A stretch of DNA of 64,000 nt, from the NCBI RefSeq assembly GCF_900107125.1, contig NZ_FNOU01000015.1, positions 1 to 64,000 of the forward strand. Reading direction: 5' to 3'. A program made the position numbers and the translations under genes. The notes under the pieces are model-generated. The model made no database searches. It was not told the origin of the DNA and was given only the letters and a program-made list of their open reading frames with translations. Below are positions 26,605 through 33,022 of this stretch, one piece after another. Source of the stretch: Eubacterium barkeri (GTDB lineage Bacteria; Bacillota; Clostridia; Eubacteriales; Eubacteriaceae). Each line of letters begins with the position of its first letter. Position 1 is the stretch's first letter.

Positions 26605-26729
26605 TACCATCTTCCTCCTTACTGATATTTTGGATAGTATAGCATATTCTTTGTATCTCCACCATTCATTCCTTGCATCAAGTCTTAAAAACGTGCTATC
26701 CTATTTTAAGATTACCAAGGAGGTCTTCC

Positions 26730-27221
26730 ATGTCTAAGAAAAAAACACACCATGATAAAACCAATGTCATGCGCCTATTGGACCAGGCCCATGTTGCCTA
26801 TGAAAGTAATTTTTACACAGTGGACGACGGTGCCTTAGATGGTTTGTCCGTGGCAAAAAAAATCGGTCAGGACCCCGCTGTTGTTTATAAAACGCTGGTC
26901 TGTCAGGGTCACTCCGGCAATTTCTGTGTCTTTGTCATTCCTGTTGGCGCCGAGCTTGCCTTAAAGAAAGGGGCCAAGGCCGCCGGTGAAAAGTCCATCG
27001 CCATGATCCCCCAGAAAATTTTGTTGCCCACCACGGGTTATATCCACGGTGGCTGTTCCCCCATCGGAATGAAGAAAACCTTTCCCACCTTTATTGATAC
27101 CACCGCCCAAAATCTGTCCACGATGTATGTTTCTGCCGGGAAAATCGGCACCCAGGTCGGGCTTTCACCCCAGGATTTAGCCCATTTGTCCAGAGCTTCT
27201 TTTGCCAACTTAACCCCATAA
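26730..27221 (+). CDS. ybaK: YbaK-type Cys-tRNA(Pro) deacylase
   Basis: This 163-residue editing-domain protein hydrolyses Cys-tRNA(Pro) or related mischarged tRNAs in trans. It has the family Lys in VYKTLVC near residue 52, the GAELALKKGAKAAG stretch and the GYIHGGCSPIGMKK motif near residue 105. The ATG at 26730 follows AAGGAGG with 8-bp spacing; the longer frame starting at 26673 is rejected. It is a single-gene unit. Confidence 0.92.
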   Translation: MSKKKTHHDKTNVMRLLDQAHVAYESNFYTVDDGALDGLSVAKKIGQDPAVVYKTLVCQGHSGNFCVFVIPVGAELALKKGAKAAGEKSIAMIPQKILLPTTGYIHGGCSPIGMKKTFPTFIDTTAQNLSTMYVSAGKIGTQVGLSPQDLAHLSRASFANLTP

Positions 27222-27285
27222 TTCTATCCTGTCATTTTTGCATTTTTTTGCGAAAAACTCGTCCTTCCCCGTGATCCCCCTCCGA

Positions 27286-27314
27286 TTGACCCGCCCCCTG
27301 GATTAAGGTATCAT
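27286..27314 (+). promoter_or_regulatory. Promoter of the ion-channel operon
   Basis: TTGACC (27286-27291), a 17-bp spacer and TATCAT (27309-27314) lie 49 bp before the GTG at 27364. Confidence 0.65.
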
Positions 27315-27363
27315 TAAGTTCAATCCGTCCAGGGATGACAAAAGGGAACAGGAGGAATAGCCA

Positions 27364-28521
27364 GTGGAAGTCAGAAAATTTCACTTTAGTAACCGGGAAA
27401 AAAGATCTCCCATTAAAATTCATTATAAAGATTTAGAACTTTATCAAAAAAAGCGCCTGTGGGTTTCTCTGGGTTTAATTATTGCCATTTTCACCCTGTA
27501 CCTTGTTGTAACGTGTACCTTTTTGAATCAAAATCGCGCGAACCAAATTACCACCTGGGAAAAGCATCTTTCAACTGATCCAATCCTAATGGCTGAGGTC
27601 GAAAAACGCGCCGCAGCTTCGAATGCTACCCCGGTTTCCATCGGTACCTTTGTCGGCAATATTCCGTCACTTTCTATTAAAGACAGCAGTTTCAAAATGT
27701 ATTTGTGGATCTGGTTCCGCTGGAATGGGGATGATGAGCTCGACCCCATGAATCACTTTCGGATTTATAAAGGCAGCTACGATAAGTTGGATGTCGTGAA
27801 AGACGAGGTTATTAACGGAGAACATTACCAGCTGGTTCGCACCACCGTCACCGTCAACCGAACCTTTGATACGACACGGTTTCCTCTTTCGTCCCACCAG
27901 ATGTACACTTACATTGAAAGCAGCTATCCGGTGACTCGAATGGTTTACGTAATGGATACGTCCAAGGGTGGCGAGAGCACAATCTCCGATAATATTGATA
28001 TTTCTGGTTATAATGTCATGGACCACGATACGGCTGTTACGGCCTACCAATACGAAAGCGACCATGGGGACCCTTCCAAGGATGGTGATATCATTAACTC
28101 TGAGTTTTTAACTGCCGTCATGGTGAACCGGGCCAGCTTTGGCACCTATATCCGTTGTTTTATTGCCCTGGTGGGAACCATTATCTGGGTTCTGATTACC
28201 CTCTTTATTTGTACTTACCACCGCGTCGATCCCCTGGCCATGATTCCAGCGGCTCTTTTTGGGACCGTAACCAATATCATGGTCGGCGCCAATCTACTGC
28301 CTGAGGCCATTGATACGGGACTGTTAGAGTTCGTCAATTTCTTTGGCATCGCCATTCTATTAGCCGGCGCCATCGCCATTATTAATATCAACCGGGTTCG
28401 CAATAAATATGAGACCTATGAATTTGCGGGGTATTATGGCCGGGCTATGCTCATTACGCTAACCGCCTTTACCATCATTGGGAATTTTCTGCTTCCCTTC
28501 TTCGCTTATATTTGGTGGTAA
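27364..28521 (+). CDS. Pentameric ligand-gated ion channel-like membrane protein
   Basis: This 385-residue protein begins with GTG after AGGAGG. Segment order: cytoplasmic N-terminus, one membrane helix (residues about 32-52), an extracellular beta-rich domain (about 53-255), then four helices. The extracellular domain has FDTTRFPLSSHQM, which corresponds to the Pro-loop region (YPFDSQ) of prokaryotic Cys-loop-like channels such as GLIC, as I recall it. An Arg precedes the next helix, and the following helix ends NLLPEAIDT, resembling the pore helix M2 and M2-M3 loop NLPKTPYMT of GLIC. The cysteine pair of animal receptors is absent. The extra N-terminal helix is unusual. The ligand is unknown. 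It is followed after 1 bp by a K+ channel gene. Confidence 0.72.
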   Translation: MEVRKFHFSNREKRSPIKIHYKDLELYQKKRLWVSLGLIIAIFTLYLVVTCTFLNQNRANQITTWEKHLSTDPILMAEVEKRAAASNATPVSIGTFVGNIPSLSIKDSSFKMYLWIWFRWNGDDELDPMNHFRIYKGSYDKLDVVKDEVINGEHYQLVRTTVTVNRTFDTTRFPLSSHQMYTYIESSYPVTRMVYVMDTSKGGESTISDNIDISGYNVMDHDTAVTAYQYESDHGDPSKDGDIINSEFLTAVMVNRASFGTYIRCFIALVGTIIWVLITLFICTYHRVDPLAMIPAALFGTVTNIMVGANLLPEAIDTGLLEFVNFFGIAILLAGAIAIININRVRNKYETYEFAGYYGRAMLITLTAFTIIGNFLLPFFAYIWW

Positions 28522-28522
28522 T

Positions 28523-29272
28523 ATGGAAACGCAATCCTTTATGCGAAAACGTATCTTTACCATTATCCACCGGGGAGCCGGAGATGACTATCTCAGCCGA
28601 CTGTATGACATCTTCATCATGATTGTGGCCTTTTTAAGCATTGTCCCCATGATGTTTAAGGCCATGACTCCGGTTTTATCCCTCATCGATACAGTAACGG
28701 TCTATCTTTTATTTGCCGATTATGTATTCCGATGGATTACCGCTGACTACACCACTGGGAAACCAGAATGGCGTGCCTTTGTCCGCTATCCCTTCACCAT
28801 CTTTGCGCTTCTGGATATTATCTCGATTTTACCATCCCTGAGTCTGCTTCCCCAAAGCCTCATGATTCTAAGGCTCTTTCGAATTTTTAAGGTTCTTCGG
28901 TACTCCAAGACCTTCCAGTATATTGCCCGTGTCTTTGAGGCCGAAAAAGAGACCCTGGGCTACGTTCTCATCATCGCATTGGCCTATATTTTTTTATCGG
29001 CGCTGGTGATGTTTAATTATGAGCCGGATACCTTCGACCATTTCTTTGACGCCTTATATTGGGCCACCACCGCCCTGACAACGGTTGGCTATGGCGATAT
29101 ATACCCTGTAAGCATTGTTGGTAAATTCATCAGCATGGTTTCATCTCTATTTGGTATTGCCGTCATTGCCATGCCCGCTGGTATTGTCACTGCTGGATTT
29201 ATGAACGTGTTTAATGAAGATCGGGAAAAAGCCCACCAGAAGGAAAAGGAGGCGGACCATGATGAAGACTAA
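28523..29272 (+). CDS. Voltage-gated potassium channel
   Basis: This 249-residue six-helix channel has S1-S4 voltage-sensor helices, with an arginine-rich S4 (ILRLFRIFKVLRYSK, residues about 115-135), then S5, a pore loop with the K+ selectivity filter TTVGYGD near residue 190, and S6. The C-terminal tail is short and charged, without an RCK or cyclic-nucleotide domain. The ATG at 28523 lies 1 bp after the stop of the pLGIC-like gene; the longer frame is inside that gene. Its last codons carry the AAGGAGG of the next gene, so translation is probably coupled. Confidence 0.93.
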   Translation: METQSFMRKRIFTIIHRGAGDDYLSRLYDIFIMIVAFLSIVPMMFKAMTPVLSLIDTVTVYLLFADYVFRWITADYTTGKPEWRAFVRYPFTIFALLDIISILPSLSLLPQSLMILRLFRIFKVLRYSKTFQYIARVFEAEKETLGYVLIIALAYIFLSALVMFNYEPDTFDHFFDALYWATTALTTVGYGDIYPVSIVGKFISMVSSLFGIAVIAMPAGIVTAGFMNVFNEDREKAHQKEKEADHDED

Positions 29273-29852
29273 ACGTCGTTATTTCATTGTAATGGCCCTG
29301 GGTGTTGTCATGAATGAAGCACTGTATGCCTTCTGTCATTATTTTCAGCTTCCCCTCTGGCTGGATACCTCCGGCACCGTTTTTGCTGCGGTGGTTCTGG
29401 AGCCCACGGCTGGACTGATTGTCGGTCTCATCAATAACTTTTATTTAGCCATTACAAGCGGCAATAACCAGGATATGCTTTTTTATGCCGTCAGTGCTGC
29501 CGTTGCCGTTATTGCTGGTATTGGTCTCAGGCGCAATGGTCGTATTGTTTGGAGACGCCTTCCCATGGTGATGGGACTGATGATTCTGAGTAACTGTATC
29601 ATCGTCAACATCCTGATGCTCTGGGTCAACAAAGGGGTGGTCGGTAGCCATTGGGCCATGATTTTTTATAATCAGGCCATTGCGTGGGGGTGGCCGGAGG
29701 TTCTCAGCAGTATCTTTGGAACCTGTATTGTCAAGATCATGGACAGCATAGCCACCTGCCTTCTTCTCCCGGTATTTTTCTATTGTTTACCAAAGGGACT
29801 AAAATCCCCCATTGATATTTCTGACAGCACCCTTTCATCGGAAAAATTATAA
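29259..29852 (+). CDS. Integral membrane protein resembling ECF-transporter S components
   Basis: A 197-residue protein with five or six hydrophobic segments. The N-terminal pattern LPLWLDTSGTVFAAVVLEPTAG is like the LDxxGT...GP substrate-binding opening of ECF S components and related sensor membrane domains. No EcfA or EcfT gene is near, so either a shared energy-coupling module or a non-transport role is possible. The start overlaps the K+ channel gene by 14 bp and follows AAGGAGG. It completes the three-gene membrane operon, which ends at the palindrome at 29858. Confidence 0.65.
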   Translation: MMKTKRRYFIVMALGVVMNEALYAFCHYFQLPLWLDTSGTVFAAVVLEPTAGLIVGLINNFYLAITSGNNQDMLFYAVSAAVAVIAGIGLRRNGRIVWRRLPMVMGLMILSNCIIVNILMLWVNKGVVGSHWAMIFYNQAIAWGWPEVLSSIFGTCIVKIMDSIATCLLLPVFFYCLPKGLKSPIDISDSTLSSEKL

Positions 29853-29857
29853 AATTT

Positions 29858-29893
29858 CAAGAAACACCAGGTCAATTGACCTGGTGTTTCTTG
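29858..29893. terminator. 36-bp perfect palindrome, probable terminator of the channel operon
   Basis: Two 18-bp arms meet without a spacer; the centre is GGTCAATTGACC and the outer parts carry GAAAC/GTTTC. It starts 5 bp after the last gene of the channel operon. The T-tract is short, so it may also stabilise mRNA. Confidence 0.7.
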
Positions 29894-30072
29894 TCCGTTT
29901 ATCGCGGACGATTTTACATCTATTTTTCTATTTTATTGATACTGACAGCGAGGAATTTCAATACAATTTTTTAGGGGTTTCCCCACTCAAATATGAGGTT
30001 ATCCCCATCAATAAACCAGGATAACAAACCATTGTCTTCTCTCTTTTAAAAAAAAATTAATGTGCCCAAAAG

Positions 30073-30103
30073 ACCTGTAAAATCAACGGTTTAAGGTTTT
30101 TTT
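30073..30103 (+). terminator. Terminator/attenuator upstream of glpK
   Basis: ACCTGTAAA (30073-30081) pairs with TTTAAGGT (30090-30097) with one bulged G and an 8-nt loop, followed by seven T residues. It lies 25 bp before the glpK promoter. If transcription enters from further upstream it could be the target of the GlpP antiterminator encoded downstream. The rest of the 29894-30127 gap shows nothing I recognise. Confidence 0.5.
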
Positions 30104-30127
30104 AAAAATACCTCGGAAAAATAATTG

Positions 30128-30156
30128 TTTACAATTCCACAAAAAGCATATAGAAT
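30128..30156 (+). promoter_or_regulatory. Promoter of glpK
   Basis: TTTACA (30128-30133), a 17-bp spacer and TAGAAT (30151-30156) lie 40 bp before the ATG. Confidence 0.6.
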
Positions 30157-30159
30157 TTG

Positions 30160-30185
30160 CCTCAAATCATCAATTTCTTTTGAGG
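30160..30185 (+). promoter_or_regulatory. Hairpin that could mask the glpK ribosome binding site
   Basis: CCTCAAA (30160-30166) can pair with TTTGAGG (30179-30185), which overlaps the GAGGAGG ribosome binding site at 30182-30188. The predicted transcription start near 30163 would remove part of the left arm, so the effect is uncertain. Confidence 0.4.
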
Positions 30186-30196
30186 AGGATCATATT

Positions 30197-31684
30197 ATGG
30201 CAAAGTATATTTTAGTTATGGACCAGGGAACCACCGGTTCCAGGGGGATTGTCTATAACGAACAAGGAAAGTCCATCGCAATTGATTATGAGGAATACGA
30301 ACAATTTTTTCCACAATCTGGGTGGTGGGAACAAAACGGCATGACCGTATGGGATGTGACGCTGCGCACCGCCCGTAACGCCATCCGCAAAGCTGGTCTT
30401 GAGGGGAAAGACATCACAGCCATTGGGATTACCAACCAACGTGAAACGACAACGCTCTGGGATAAAAACACCGGTATCCCTGTCCATAATTCCATCGTTT
30501 GGGGCTGTCGCCGAACCACAGACATTGTCAATCGACTCCGCTCCGAAGGGTGTGCGGATATCTTCAACGAACGCACCGGTCTGGTTTTGGACCCCACCTA
30601 CTCTGGTACTAAAATCCGTTGGGTTCTGGAAAATGTTCCAGCCGCCATGGAAAAAGCCAGCAATGGGGACTTACTCTTTGGCACCATCGACACCTGGCTG
30701 CTGTGGAATCTCACCAAGGGCAAGGTCCACGCCACCGATTATTCCAACGCCGCCCGGACCCTGGTCTATAATCCCTATACCCTGGAATGGGACGATGTGC
30801 TCTTAGATCTTCTAGATCTCCCCCACACCCTCTTCCCCAAGGTGCAAAATTCGGTGGGAACCTTCGGGGTTACCGACCCGGAATGGTTCGGTGCTGAAAT
30901 CCCAATTACCGGGATTGCCGGGGATCAATCCGCCGCGCTCTTTGGTCAGGTTTGCTTCGAGGAAGGAACGGCCAAAAACACCTACGGAACCAGCGCCGTG
31001 CCACTGATGTTCACTGGAGACAAAGCGCCACGGACCAAAACGGGCCTTATGACCGTAGCCTGGGGCATCGATGGCGATGTCAAATACTCCATGGGTGCCT
31101 CCATCCTCATTGCCGGCCAGGTTGTCCAATGGCTGCGGGACAAAATGAACATCGTCAAAAATGCTGCCGACACCGAAGCCATGGCCGCCAGCCTGGATGA
31201 CAACGGCGGACTCTTCTTCGTCCCAGCCTTCACTGGCTTAGGGGCCCCCCACTACAACATGGATGCCCGGGGAATGATCATTGGCGTTACCGCCGCCACC
31301 ACCAAAGAACAGATGGCCCGGGCCGCATTGGAATCAATGGCCTATCAAACCCGGGATCTCTTAGAAGACATGGCCGCCAACTCCGGTGTCGAACTCAAAG
31401 AACTCAAGGTTGATGGCGGAGCCTCGCAAAATGACTGGCTCATGCAATTCCAGGCCGATATTCTCAACTGCAATGTCATTCGTCCCAAGGACATCGAAAC
31501 CACCGCTTTAGGTGCCTGCTACCTGGCTGGCCTGGGCTGTGGTGTTTGGAAAAGCCAGGATGAACTAAAGGATCTCTGGGAAGCTGACCGCGTCTTCACC
31601 CCACAAATGGACGCCGAAACCCGGGAAGCGCTATACAGTCAATGGCTCAAAGCCGTTGAAAAATCCAAGGACTGGCTCTCGTGA
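30197..31684 (+). CDS. glpK: Glycerol kinase
   Basis: It phosphorylates glycerol to sn-glycerol-3-phosphate. The 495-residue FGGY kinase has the phosphate-binding DQGTTGSRGIVYN at the N-terminus, glycerol-contact segments (NQRET, the second-domain GDQSAALFGQ) and ATP-site GLGAPHYN and VDGGASQNDWLMQ, all as in GlpK. The ATG at 30197 has a strong GAGGAGG. The product would feed the GlpA/GlpB-like dehydrogenase genes downstream. No GlpF channel is in the window; glycerol may enter by diffusion or via a channel encoded elsewhere. Confidence 0.95.
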   Translation: MAKYILVMDQGTTGSRGIVYNEQGKSIAIDYEEYEQFFPQSGWWEQNGMTVWDVTLRTARNAIRKAGLEGKDITAIGITNQRETTTLWDKNTGIPVHNSIVWGCRRTTDIVNRLRSEGCADIFNERTGLVLDPTYSGTKIRWVLENVPAAMEKASNGDLLFGTIDTWLLWNLTKGKVHATDYSNAARTLVYNPYTLEWDDVLLDLLDLPHTLFPKVQNSVGTFGVTDPEWFGAEIPITGIAGDQSAALFGQVCFEEGTAKNTYGTSAVPLMFTGDKAPRTKTGLMTVAWGIDGDVKYSMGASILIAGQVVQWLRDKMNIVKNAADTEAMAASLDDNGGLFFVPAFTGLGAPHYNMDARGMIIGVTAATTKEQMARAALESMAYQTRDLLEDMAANSGVELKELKVDGGASQNDWLMQFQADILNCNVIRPKDIETTALGACYLAGLGCGVWKSQDELKDLWEADRVFTPQMDAETREALYSQWLKAVEKSKDWLS

Positions 31685-31717
31685 AAACTAACAGCCATGC
31701 ATAATTTTTTATAAAAA

Positions 31718-31757
31718 GGCGCCTGCATCAAGCTTGCTTGAATGCAGGTGTTTTTTT
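31718..31757 (+). terminator. Terminator of glpK
   Basis: A 12-bp stem with a single bulge (CCTGCATCAAGC against GCTTGAATGCAGG) and a 2-nt loop is followed by seven T residues (31751-31757). Confidence 0.9.
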
Positions 31758-31835
31758 GTGAAAAATTATATAGGGCGCAGCCCGCGGCGAGTGAAGAGAA
31801 CGCAGCGAACGGAACGAGCCAGCATGGCGTCCTCC

Positions 31836-31962
31836 CCTCAGCAATGCAACGAGTGTAACGAGTGCTCATTGCCCCCCACGCCGTCCCCCCTCCTCAGCAA
31901 TGCAACGAGTGCTCATTGCTCTCTCCCCCCCTAAGCAATACAACGCATGCCCATTACTCCCC
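31836..31962. repeat. Imperfect palindromic intergenic repeats, three copies
   Basis: Three related units lie near 31836-31877, 31892-31928 and 31929-31962. Each contains an AGCAATG...CATTGCT-like inverted repeat around AACGAGTGC and is separated by C-rich tracts. The first unit has an internal duplication of AACGAGTG; the third is degenerate. The preceding stretch 31771-31835 is rich in GCGAAC/GAACG words. No gene is present in 31685-32028 apart from these and the glpP promoter. Confidence 0.6.
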
Positions 31963-31977
31963 TCACGCTCCCTCTCT

Positions 31978-32006
31978 TTGACACCACCCCGCTCCCATGA
32001 TATCAT
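31978..32006 (+). promoter_or_regulatory. Promoter of glpP
   Basis: TTGACA (31978-31983), a 17-bp spacer and TATCAT (32001-32006) lie 22 bp before the ATG at 32029; the 5' untranslated region would be only about 16 nt. Confidence 0.7.
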
Positions 32007-32028
32007 GACACCGAAAGGGAGGGACACC

Positions 32029-32589
32029 ATGAACGATTTCGATACATTCCAGATCATACCATCCATACGGCGTCTAGGGGATTTGGCCGATGCCCTGGCC
32101 AGCGACCGGCATATTATCCTTCTCACCGATGCTGACATCGCCAATCTGCCAGCCCTTGTCCAGAAAGTTCATCAGGCTGGCAAAAAAGCCTGGATCAACA
32201 TGGAGCTTTTAGGCGGATTTGGCCGGGATCAGGCTGGCATTAAGCTGCTTAAAAATTATTTCAAGGTCGACGGTGTCATGTCCACCGACAGTGCCAAGCT
32301 TGGCATTGCCAAACGGGTCGGCTTAACCACGATCCAGCGTTTTCTCATCGGCGATTCCAGAGCCTATGACACTAGCCTGCGCCTCCTGCGTTCCGTCAAA
32401 ACCGATGCCGCCGAAATTCTACCCGCCGCCGTCGCCCAGGAAATCCTGCCGGATCTGCGCAAGGTTACCGATATGCCCCTGTTAGCCGGTGGCTTTATCC
32501 ACAGTGCCAAAGAAATCGATGCCCTCCAAAAATCCGGTTTTGAAGGCCTAACCATCAGCAAAAAGAAATACTGGAGCCATCGCGGTTGA
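32029..32589 (+). CDS. glpP: Glycerol-3-phosphate-responsive antiterminator GlpP
   Basis: GlpP binds leader mRNA of glycerol genes and prevents early termination when glycerol-3-phosphate is present. The 186-residue TIM-barrel-like protein has the family blocks FQIIPSIR at the start, ...ILLTDADIANL, a central INMELLGGFGRDQAGI and the C-terminal AGGFIHSAKEIDAL. The chosen ATG lies behind AAAGGGAGG, just after a good promoter. Placement between two kinase genes with structured leaders suggests its targets are local. Confidence 0.92.
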   Translation: MNDFDTFQIIPSIRRLGDLADALASDRHIILLTDADIANLPALVQKVHQAGKKAWINMELLGGFGRDQAGIKLLKNYFKVDGVMSTDSAKLGIAKRVGLTTIQRFLIGDSRAYDTSLRLLRSVKTDAAEILPAAVAQEILPDLRKVTDMPLLAGGFIHSAKEIDALQKSGFEGLTISKKKYWSHRG

Positions 32590-32628
32590 CTTTGAACAAG
32601 TGAAACGCCGTTCAAAGGCATAGCAGGC
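32581..32628 (+). repeat. 48-bp direct repeat, copy 1 (overlaps glpP stop)
   Basis: This segment, which includes the last codon and stop of glpP, is repeated at 32735-32782 with two mismatches. It holds a CTTTGAAC/GTTCAAAG inverted repeat at 32590-32617. Confidence 0.85.
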
Positions 32629-32635
32629 TGTCAAT

Positions 32636-32733
32636 GAGCGTTAGCGAATAGCCTGCGATACCCGATGGTTCGCAAGTGAAACTGGTTTTTTCCATGGGAA
32701 AATCATAAAACCAGTTGAACGTGTGTTCCATTT
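32636..32733 (+). other. Structured intergenic element, copy 1
   Basis: About 98 bp beginning GAGCGTTAGCGAATAG, with a central hairpin: AACTGGTTTT (32680-32689) pairs with AAAACCAGTT (32707-32716). The loop contains TTTTCC-atg-GGAAAA, which can form a competing inner stem. A similar element follows the FGGY kinase gene at 34534-34627. No T-tract follows, so it is not an ordinary terminator. Confidence 0.6.
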
Positions 32734-32734
32734 G

Positions 32735-32782
32735 CGCGGTTGACTTTGAACAAGTGAAACGCCCTTCAAAGGCATCGCAGGC
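32735..32782 (+). repeat. 48-bp direct repeat, copy 2
   Basis: Second copy of the repeat at 32581-32628 (46 of 48 bases equal), starting right after the structured element. Confidence 0.85.
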
Positions 32783-32836
32783 GGCCAGCCAAAATTTATT
32801 TTCACTTATTTACAATTTTCTGCAGTGTTTTCACAC

Positions 32837-32866
32837 TTGACAATCCCCGAAATCCCGTGCTAGGAT
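32837..32866 (+). promoter_or_regulatory. Promoter of the FGGY kinase leader
   Basis: TTGACA (32837-32842), an 18-bp spacer and TAGGAT (32861-32866) lie about 157 bp before the ATG, giving a leader of about 150 nt. Confidence 0.65.
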
Positions 32867-32888
32867 AAGGGCAAGAACAACAAAATAC

Positions 32889-32999
32889 ACACCCGAAGTG
32901 TGACGGGTGAAACACGGATGGTTTTTGGTGAGTCCTGTTTAATAAGCGCAAGTCTGCAATGCAGCTTGGGTTTGTTAAACAGGACTTTTAGCTTTTTGT
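32889..32999 (+). promoter_or_regulatory. Structured leader with strong terminator upstream of the FGGY kinase
   Basis: AGTCCTGTTTAA (32931-32942) pairs perfectly with TTAAACAGGACT (32975-32986), enclosing an inner stem CAAG(t)CTGC/GCAGCTTG, and TTTTAGCTTTTT follows. Upstream, CACCCG can pair with CGGGTG while overlapping an alternative CACAC/GTGTG hairpin. This is the layout of a transcription attenuator between promoter and start codon. I do not recognise it as a known riboswitch; GlpP control is one possibility. Confidence 0.65.
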
Positions 33000-33022
33000 A
33001 TTATAAAAACGGGGGTAAGATT

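Noticed and set aside
32680-32716. Hairpin of the first structured element as ordinary terminator
   Set aside because: T residues are inside the loop side of the stem, none follow the second arm.
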